NCBI GenBank assembly: GCA_016302095.1
Contig: JAEDOE010000020.1
Coordinates: forward strand, 1 to 10,439
DNA from: Anaerovibrio sp.
GTDB lineage: Bacteria > Bacillota > Negativicutes > Selenomonadales > Selenomonadaceae
Direction of reading: 5' to 3'
DNA: 10,439 nt
Positions 6,926 through 10,439 of this stretch are shown here, one piece after another. The notes beneath the pieces are model-generated. The model was not told the origin of the DNA. It saw only the letters and a program-made list of their open reading frames with translations, and ran no database searches. The position numbers were made by a program, and so were the translations under genes. The first letter of the stretch is position 1. The number at the start of each line of letters is the position of its first letter.

Positions 6926-8188
6926 TTACAATGCCTGCACACGCTCCAGAGGGCTTACAATCTCCGTAATCCTCACGCCGAAATTCTCATCAATTACTAC
7001 AACCTCGCCCTTGGCGGTCAGCTGCCCGTTGACATGAATATCCACCGGCTCGCCTGCCAGCTTGTCCAGCTCGATGATGGAGCCCGTAGAGAATTCCAGA
7101 ATCTCCCGGATGGACTTCTTGGTGCGTCCCAGCTCTACGGTTACCTGCAGCGGCACATCCTTGATCAGGCTGATATTGGCTGCATTTACCTCCACCGGCT
7201 CGTTGGTCAGCGGTGCGAACTGCGCTGCCTGTACCGGCATGGACGGAGCCACCACATTGGTCTGGGCATAGCCCGGAGCAGCATATACAGGCTGTGCCAT
7301 CGGCGGCGCTGCATACATCGGCTGCTGTGGCGGAGCTGCATACTGTGGCTGTGGCGGTGGCGGTGCCTGCGGGGCAGGTGCCGGGGCAGGGGCTGCTGCA
7401 GGAGCAGGTGCCGGTGCTGCAGCCGGTGCAGGTGCAGGTTCCGGGGCAGGGGCTGCCACAGGCTCCGGCTCCGGTTCAGGCTGTGCGCCGCCTCCCATCA
7501 GGAATGACACCATTTCCTTTGCCACATCCAGCGGCAAAATCTGCATGATCTCACTATCAATGAGACCTTCCACTTCCATGCGGAAGCTGATCTTGGCCAC
7601 CGGATCATCGTTCTGTACCAGCTCGGTAACCTTGTCCTCCGCCCCCAGGTCAATAAGATTTACCTTTGGCGGAGAAATATCAATCTTCTTGTTGAACATG
7701 GTGGACAAGGATGTTGCCACCGTGCCCATCATCTGATTCATGGCCTCGCCCACGGCACTCATGTGAATATCATTGAGATCCTCCTGCGGGTTCAAGCCAT
7801 CGCCACCCATCATCAGGTCTGCGATAATGCAGGCATCAGATGCCTGAATAGCCAGAATATTATTACCGTTGATGCCGATTACATAGCCAACCTCAACAAT
7901 CAGGTATGGCATCGGATACTGATTCTGAATAGTAGACATCGTATCCAGGCTAACATCAGGGGTAGTAATATTTACCTTATGTCCTAAAAGCACTGACAGA
8001 GTTGTAGCAGCACTGCCCATTGAGATATTGCCTATCTCACCCAGAGCATCTTTTTCCATGTCAGACAGCAAATCGCCTGGCAATGCGGAAGAAGCAGCTG
8101 GTTCTCCAGCTGGTGCCGGATCGGCAGCAGGCGTAGACACACCGCCATTCAGCAGCGCATCAATCTCCTCTTGCGTCAATTCAGCCAT
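6926..8188 (-). CDS. fliY: Flagellar motor switch / CheY-P phosphatase FliY (CheC-FliN fusion)
   Basis: FliY is a rotor C-ring component that also dephosphorylates CheY-P. From the ATG at 8188 it has 420 residues. It opens with LTQEEIDALL, the FliM/FliY-type CheY-P-binding peptide. A CheC-like domain (about 40-235) carries both phosphatase sites: Asp47-x3-Glu51-x2-Asn54 with a Pro 23 residues after the Asn, and Ser144-x3-Glu148-x2-Asn151 with a Pro at the same spacing. A Pro/Ala/Glu linker of about 90 residues follows (about 237-328), with many AP and EP steps and Tyr-Ala-Ala-Pro motifs. The C-terminal FliN (SpoA) domain occupies about 335-415. An ATG at 8200 is also in frame, but its AAGGAG directly touches it. 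The ATG at 8188 overlaps the fliM stop by 8 bp (ATGGCTGA) and gives the usual N-terminus. The linker is unusually long and repetitive. Confidence 0.96.
   Translation of the reverse strand: MAELTQEEIDALLNGGVSTPAADPAPAGEPAASSALPGDLLSDMEKDALGEIGNISMGSAATTLSVLLGHKVNITTPDVSLDTMSTIQNQYPMPYLIVEVGYVIGINGNNILAIQASDACIIADLMMGGDGLNPQEDLNDIHMSAVGEAMNQMMGTVATSLSTMFNKKIDISPPKVNLIDLGAEDKVTELVQNDDPVAKISFRMEVEGLIDSEIMQILPLDVAKEMVSFLMGGGAQPEPEPEPVAAPAPEPAPAPAAAPAPAPAAAPAPAPAPQAPPPPQPQYAAPPQQPMYAAPPMAQPVYAAPGYAQTNVVAPSMPVQAAQFAPLTNEPVEVNAANISLIKDVPLQVTVELGRTKKSIREILEFSTGSIIELDKLAGEPVDIHVNGQLTAKGEVVVIDENFGVRITEIVSPLERVQAL
7381..7456. repeat. 16-bp direct repeat, 60-bp spacing, inside the fliY linker
   Basis: CCGGGGCAGGGGCTGC occurs exactly at 7381-7396 and again at 7441-7456, in the same phase. 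The interval between is filled with degenerate GCAGGTGC-like units encoding Ala-Pro. Recombination or slippage between the two copies would delete or add 60 bp, that is 20 codons in frame, changing linker length without breaking FliY. Confidence 0.85.
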
Positions 8189-9185
8189 TAGTACCTTCAT
8201 CTCCTTCCGAAATTACTCTGGTAATCTGTACTGCCTTTTTCTTGCCAGCGGTACCAGGACGGCAATAAAACTTTTCTATATTGCCGATTATACATTTTAA
8301 TTCATCATCAACTTTGGTATCCATCTGCAGGACATCCCCATAGCTGAGGGACAGAAATTCCTGCACTGTTATATCAAAGGATCCCATCTGGACTATGACA
8401 GGCACCGAGGTCCTGCTGATCTTCCTGCGGATAAACTCCTCGTGCTCAGGATGTGCCTCCTTGGTCATGGAAGACGCTACCCAGAAGGTAGTTGTCAGCT
8501 TGGACATGATCGGCTCCAGCACCAGATACGGGATACATATATTCATCAGCCCCTCTACAGGGCCAATACGCATTTGCAACGTGATAATAACTACCATATC
8601 ACTTGGCGGCACAATCTGTGCGAACTGCGGATTTGATTCCATGGCCTCTATCTTCGGGGTAAACTGGGCTACATTTGCCCAGGCCTCCTTCAGATGGCTC
8701 ATGGCCTTGTCAAAAACCCTGCGGATTACCGCTTCCTCTATCTCGGTCAGCACCCTGGACTTGACGGTGTTTTCACCCTGACCGCCAAATACCCTGTCAA
8801 TGATGGCAAAGCAGATGCCGGTGTCAAATTCCATGATGATGTTGCCCTTGAGGGGCGGTACTGCCAATATGCCAATCACGCTTGGATTGGAAATGGACTG
8901 AACAAATTCCTGATAAGTCAGCTGCTCTACGGAGGCTACCTCTACGCTTACCAGTGCACGCAGATAGGTGGACAGGTAGGTGTTGAATAGCCGCGCAAAG
9001 TTGTCATGCAGCATGTTAAGGGTTCTGATCTGGTCCTTGGAAAATTTATCCGGTCTTTTGAAGTCGTAGGTCTTGACCTTTTTCTGCTCTTCTTCTGCCT
9101 TCATTTCATCGGCGTTTACATCGCCTGTGGCAAAGGCCGCCAGCAGCTTATCTATCTCAGACTGGGATAATACATCATCTGCCAA
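8181..9185 (-). CDS. fliM: Flagellar motor switch protein FliM
   Basis: FliM is the rotor C-ring protein that binds CheY-P and joins FliG to FliN/FliY. The product is 334 residues, typical. The N-terminal LSQSEIDKLL (residues 6-15) is the CheY-P-binding peptide, followed by an acidic/Lys linker. YDFKRPDKFSKDQIRTL (about 40-56) opens the middle domain, which resembles CheC but lacks phosphatase residues. The C-terminal SpoA domain (about 255-325) includes VPVIVQMGSFDITVQEF and LQMDTKVDDEL. The start is TTG at 9185. It is supported by AAAGGGGG seven bases upstream and by the family-like ADDVLSQSEID start; the nearby ATG at 9192 is in another frame and stops after five codons. The 3' end overlaps fliY. 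Confidence 0.97.
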   Translation of the reverse strand: MADDVLSQSEIDKLLAAFATGDVNADEMKAEEEQKKVKTYDFKRPDKFSKDQIRTLNMLHDNFARLFNTYLSTYLRALVSVEVASVEQLTYQEFVQSISNPSVIGILAVPPLKGNIIMEFDTGICFAIIDRVFGGQGENTVKSRVLTEIEEAVIRRVFDKAMSHLKEAWANVAQFTPKIEAMESNPQFAQIVPPSDMVVIITLQMRIGPVEGLMNICIPYLVLEPIMSKLTTTFWVASSMTKEAHPEHEEFIRRKISRTSVPVIVQMGSFDITVQEFLSLSYGDVLQMDTKVDDELKCIIGNIEKFYCRPGTAGKKKAVQITRVISEGDEGTNG

Positions 9186-9216
9186 GCTTCATCCCCCTTT
9201 CATTAGTCTTGTTTCT

Positions 9217-9255
9217 CATAACAATTTCCCATAATAATTTCCCATATTATTTACT
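9217..9255. repeat. 13-bp tandem repeat in the fliL-fliM spacer
   Basis: Two near-identical units, CATAACAATTTCC (9217-9229) and CATAATAATTTCC (9230-9242), are followed by a degraded third, CATATTATTTACT (9243-9255). The array fills most of the 77-bp spacer before fliM. No promoter with both boxes was recognised in this gap. Confidence 0.75.
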
Positions 9256-9262
9256 GCTTTTT

Positions 9263-9772
9263 TTACTGCAGCATGAAGCTTGTTATGTAAATATCATATA
9301 CAGAGCCTTCGCCTAAGGCTTTGTTCAGCTCTGCTTTCAGCTTTGCCTTCAAATCATCCTGGCGGGCTGCATCCAGCTCCTCAATCTTGACTGTGCGGAC
9401 AATCTGCAGGGCGGTGTCCATGATCTTGGTTTCGGCAACCGGCGTCAGCTTGCCCTCTGCCACGTTGTCTTCCCGGTCAGGATTCAGCTCTACTACCAGG
9501 CCCACCTTGAGGAAACGGTTGGACTTGATGCCTCCTACATTGACGATAATCCCTTCCTTAGGATCCCCCAGCTTTACAAAGACGCCAGGCTCATGATTCC
9601 TGGTTTCCACAGCCGTAGAAGGACCTGTTGACATAACCTGGGTGGTGATAAAGTATGATATACCACCTGCTAATATAAGACCTACCAGTATCAGCACTAC
9701 AACGATTACTATTGGAAACTTCTTCCCTTTTTCCGCTGGAGCTGCTTCTTCAGTCTTTTCTTCATCAGCCAT
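9263..9772 (-). CDS. fliL: Flagellar basal-body-associated protein FliL
   Basis: FliL is a single-span inner-membrane protein that surrounds or stabilises the MotAB stator at the basal body. The product is 169 residues. It has a short charged cytoplasmic start (about 1-18, EEKTEEAAPAEKGKK), one membrane helix (about 20-43), and an extracytoplasmic domain with the family pattern GIIVNVGG, LKVGLVVELN and the C-terminal VYDIYITSFMLQ. The ATG at 9772 has AAGGAG nine bases upstream. It is separated from flbD by 344 bp without a gene, and a TATAAT box and palindrome lie 34-68 bp upstream of the ATG, so fliL may begin its own transcript. Its usual stator partners MotA and MotB are not encoded in this window. 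Confidence 0.94.
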   Translation of the reverse strand: MADEEKTEEAAPAEKGKKFPIVIVVVLILVGLILAGGISYFITTQVMSTGPSTAVETRNHEPGVFVKLGDPKEGIIVNVGGIKSNRFLKVGLVVELNPDREDNVAEGKLTPVAETKIMDTALQIVRTVKIEELDAARQDDLKAKLKAELNKALGEGSVYDIYITSFMLQ

Positions 9773-9805
9773 TGCGTTCCACTCCTTTTTTTATACTCTA
9801 TAACA

Positions 9806-9834
9806 TTAATCCTCGTAAGTGCTTACAGGATTAA
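9806..9834. promoter_or_regulatory. 29-bp imperfect palindrome just downstream of a -10 box (candidate operator)
   Basis: The arms TTAATCCT-c-GTAAG (plus 9806-9819) and CTTAC-AGGATTAA (9822-9834) pair over 13 bp with one bulged base and a 2-bp centre. Reading toward fliL it begins immediately after TATAAT, so it would cover the transcription start. It could be a repressor operator, or an RNA hairpin at the 5' end of the fliL message. No T-run follows it, which argues against a terminator. Confidence 0.6.
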
Positions 9835-9863
9835 ATTATATTCTCAGTAAATATCATCTATCC
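9835..9863 (-). promoter_or_regulatory. Candidate promoter for fliL with perfect -10 and no consensus -35
   Basis: TATAAT is at plus 9835-9840 on the minus strand, 62 bp before the fliL ATG. At 17-bp spacing the -35 position reads GGATAG (9858-9863), far from TTGACA, and no extended -10 TG is present. The missing -35 lies inside the 18-bp tandem repeat, a layout expected for an activator-dependent promoter. This is inference; TATAAT can also occur by chance in AT-rich DNA. Confidence 0.45.
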
Positions 9864-9891
9864 TACAGATATTATCTACCCTACAGATATT
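9856..9891. repeat. Two 18-bp tandem units upstream of the fliL -10 box
   Basis: ATCTATCCTACAGATATT (9856-9873) and ATCTACCCTACAGATATT (9874-9891) differ at one base. Each unit contains a small inverted repeat (ATCT ... AGAT). They overlap the -35 position of the candidate fliL promoter and extend upstream of it, fitting paired protein-binding sites. Confidence 0.75.
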
Positions 9892-9944
9892 ATTTTACCA
9901 ATATTCTGCTAAATTACAACCTTTATACGAAAATCTTACCATAA

Positions 9945-10065
9945 AAAGGGTATTTTGCACTAGTAGTTTTTCAGTTATTTTACATTTTTGTAAGTTTTCA
10001 GACAATTACAGACGGCAATTTGCTATAATTTGCTACATTTTGCTGTTTTGTGCAAACTACCCTTT
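9945..10065. repeat. Inverted repeat with 16-bp arms around 89 bp (terminator/attenuator-like or tiny MITE-like element)
   Basis: The left arm AAAGGGTATTTTGCAC (9945-9960) and right arm GTGCAAACTACCCTTT (10050-10065) are reverse complements with one mismatch in 16. On the transcript from flbD toward fliL, the second arm ends CCC and runs into five U residues, as at an intrinsic terminator, but the 89-base loop is long. Inside lie TTACA-N4-TGTAA and the 10-bp repeats, so the RNA could be multi-branched. I saw no matching target-site duplication for a transposon reading. Confidence 0.6.
10015..10044. repeat. Three 10-bp tandem units (helical-turn spacing)
   Basis: GCAATTTGCT, ATAATTTGCT and ACATTTTGCT follow one another without gaps at 10015-10044, each ending TTTGCT or TTTTGCT. 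A degenerate further unit (GTTTTGTGC) then merges with the right arm of the 16-bp inverted repeat. A ten-base period places the TTTGCT motif on the same face of the helix each time. Confidence 0.7.
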
Positions 10066-10067
10066 AC

Positions 10068-10099
10068 ATACTTACATACTAAAATACTTGCATACTTGC
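10068..10099. repeat. Four 8-bp tandem units next to the flbD stop
   Basis: ATACTTAC, ATACTAAA, ATACTTGC and ATACTTGC run consecutively from 10068 to 10099, ending 17 bp from the flbD stop codon. Three of the four units share ATACTT and the last two are identical. The copy number is low and no function is evident. Confidence 0.75.
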
Positions 10100-10116
10100 A
10101 ATCTTCACAGCTAACA

Positions 10117-10311
10117 TTATTTATACAAGGCACGCTTATACATCATCACCTTGCGTACAATATCCTCCATACGCTCCTGGACAATCAGCTTCTTGCCGTT
10201 GGTCAGGGTGATGACCGTATCAGGAGTTTCTTCCATTGTTTCTATAATTTCGGCATTGAGGATGAATTCTCCTTTTTTTCCGTCGGAATTAAATTTGGTG
10301 AGCTTAATCAT
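10117..10311 (-). CDS. flbD: Flagellar protein FlbD family
   Basis: FlbD-family proteins are small, mostly uncharacterised proteins encoded in flagellar operons, usually just after the hook gene flgE; the exact role is not settled. The product is 64 residues. It has the family pattern: MIKLTKFN, then EFILNAEIIETMEETPDTVI and TLTNGKKLIVQE, and a closing basic helix (VRKVMMYKRALYK). The N-terminal loop (NSDGKKGEF) is a few residues longer than is usual. The ATG at 10311 has a strong AGGAGG eight bases upstream. flgE is not visible upstream: the DNA to the right edge is short, and all three minus-strand frames meet stops early. The 344-bp repeat-rich gap follows its stop. Confidence 0.92.
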   Translation of the reverse strand: MIKLTKFNSDGKKGEFILNAEIIETMEETPDTVITLTNGKKLIVQERMEDIVRKVMMYKRALYK

Positions 10312-10363
10312 TATGTGTTCCTCCTCTTTGCAATGATTTTCTAATAAATTTTCACTGGCAATA

Positions 10364-10439
10364 ATGCGGTTGGTGGCGGCAGTGCCATCGCAGGCACGCT
10401 CGCGCTACTATCCGCGCCTAGCGGATGCTAAGCTCTCGC
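10364..10439. repeat. GC-rich palindromic DNA, possible REP-like interspersed repeat (cut by edge)
   Basis: Composition changes sharply about 50 bp upstream of flbD, from AT-rich to GC-rich. Two hairpins are visible: GTGCC-N6-GGCAC (10382-10397) and ATCCGC-GCCTA-GCGGAT (10410-10426). The minus-strand frames contain stops here (including TAG TAG near 10404-10409), so it is not the coding end of a preceding gene such as flgE in any obvious way. No T-run follows the hairpins. A REP-like repeat is inference from structure; only one copy lies in the window. Confidence 0.45.

Larger units (their letters stand above)
9773..10116. other. 344-bp gene-free, AT-rich, repeat-dense gap between flbD and fliL
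   Basis: No reading frame of credible length or family resemblance exists here on either strand. The stretch is much richer in A and T than its neighbours. From fliL outward it contains the fliL ribosome site, a 29-bp palindrome, a TATAAT box, two 18-bp tandem units, a 16-bp-arm inverted repeat enclosing a smaller one (TTACA-N4-TGTAA at 9980-9993), three 10-bp units and four 8-bp units. Many related operons have motA and motB at this position; no recognisable remnant of either is visible. Confidence 0.8.

Noticed and set aside
9912..9935. Possible sigma-28-type promoter (TAAAGGTT ... GCAGAATAT on the minus strand)
   Set aside because: The -35 resembles TAAAGTTT, but the -10 differs from GCCGATAT by an inserted base and the spacing does not fit well.
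9945..10065. Complete insertion sequence
   Set aside because: There is no transposase frame in the 121 bp and no matching target duplication; only the inverted arms are seen, so it is left as an inverted repeat with MITE as one option.
9856..10099. CRISPR array
   Set aside because: The repeats are 8, 10 and 18 bp, contiguous and without unique spacers.
9773..10116. c-di-GMP riboswitch in the flbD-fliL gap
   Set aside because: Considered because such riboswitches control flagellar operons in some Firmicutes, but the conserved GEMM core sequences are not visible.

Overview
The window is almost entirely one flagellar/chemotaxis gene block read on the minus strand, so transcription runs from high to low coordinates. 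The order is flbD - fliL - fliM - fliY - cheY - fliO - fliP - fliQ - fliR - flhB - flhA - flhF, with flhF running off the left edge. FliY has a CheC-type phosphatase part joined to a FliN domain, and flbD is present; both are typical of Firmicutes-type flagellar operons. GC-rich coding DNA with third positions rich in G and C, AT-rich spacers, and this gene order suggest a motile Firmicute, perhaps of the Negativicutes (Selenomonas-like). The class is an inference from general resemblance; no marker gene here settles it.

Region by region. 1-733 encodes the first 244 codons of FlhF. 734-6435 encodes the flagellar type III export gate and its helpers (FlhA, FlhB, FliR, FliQ, FliP, FliO), tightly packed with short gaps. 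6435-6797 is cheY. 6798-6925 is a 128-bp spacer with a near-consensus sigma-A-type promoter (TTGAGA-N17-TATAAT) overlapped by a perfect 10-bp-arm inverted repeat. 6926-9185 encodes the switch proteins FliY and FliM. 9263-9772 is fliL. 9773-10116 is a 344-bp gene-free gap between fliL and flbD, where many related operons carry motA and motB. It holds a 16-bp-arm inverted repeat, three sets of short tandem repeats, a TATAAT box and a long palindrome just downstream of that box. 10117-10311 is flbD. From about 10364 to the right edge is GC-rich, hairpin-rich DNA resembling an interspersed palindromic repeat.

How the parts work together. FlhA, FlhB, FliP, FliQ and FliR form the export gate that secretes rod, hook and filament subunits, and FliO helps assemble FliP. 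FlhF is a GTPase linked to flagellar placement. FliM and FliY build the rotor switch; both carry an N-terminal EIDxLL peptide of the kind that binds phosphorylated CheY. FliY keeps two intact CheY-P phosphatase sites, so response regulator, target and phosphatase are encoded side by side. FliL is a stator-associated membrane protein.

The genes themselves are conventional. The unexplained material is in the spacers: the 344-bp repeat-dense gap and the promoter/inverted-repeat overlap before cheY look regulatory and suggest at least two internal control points. I found no CRISPR array, tRNA, rRNA, complete mobile element or defence system.
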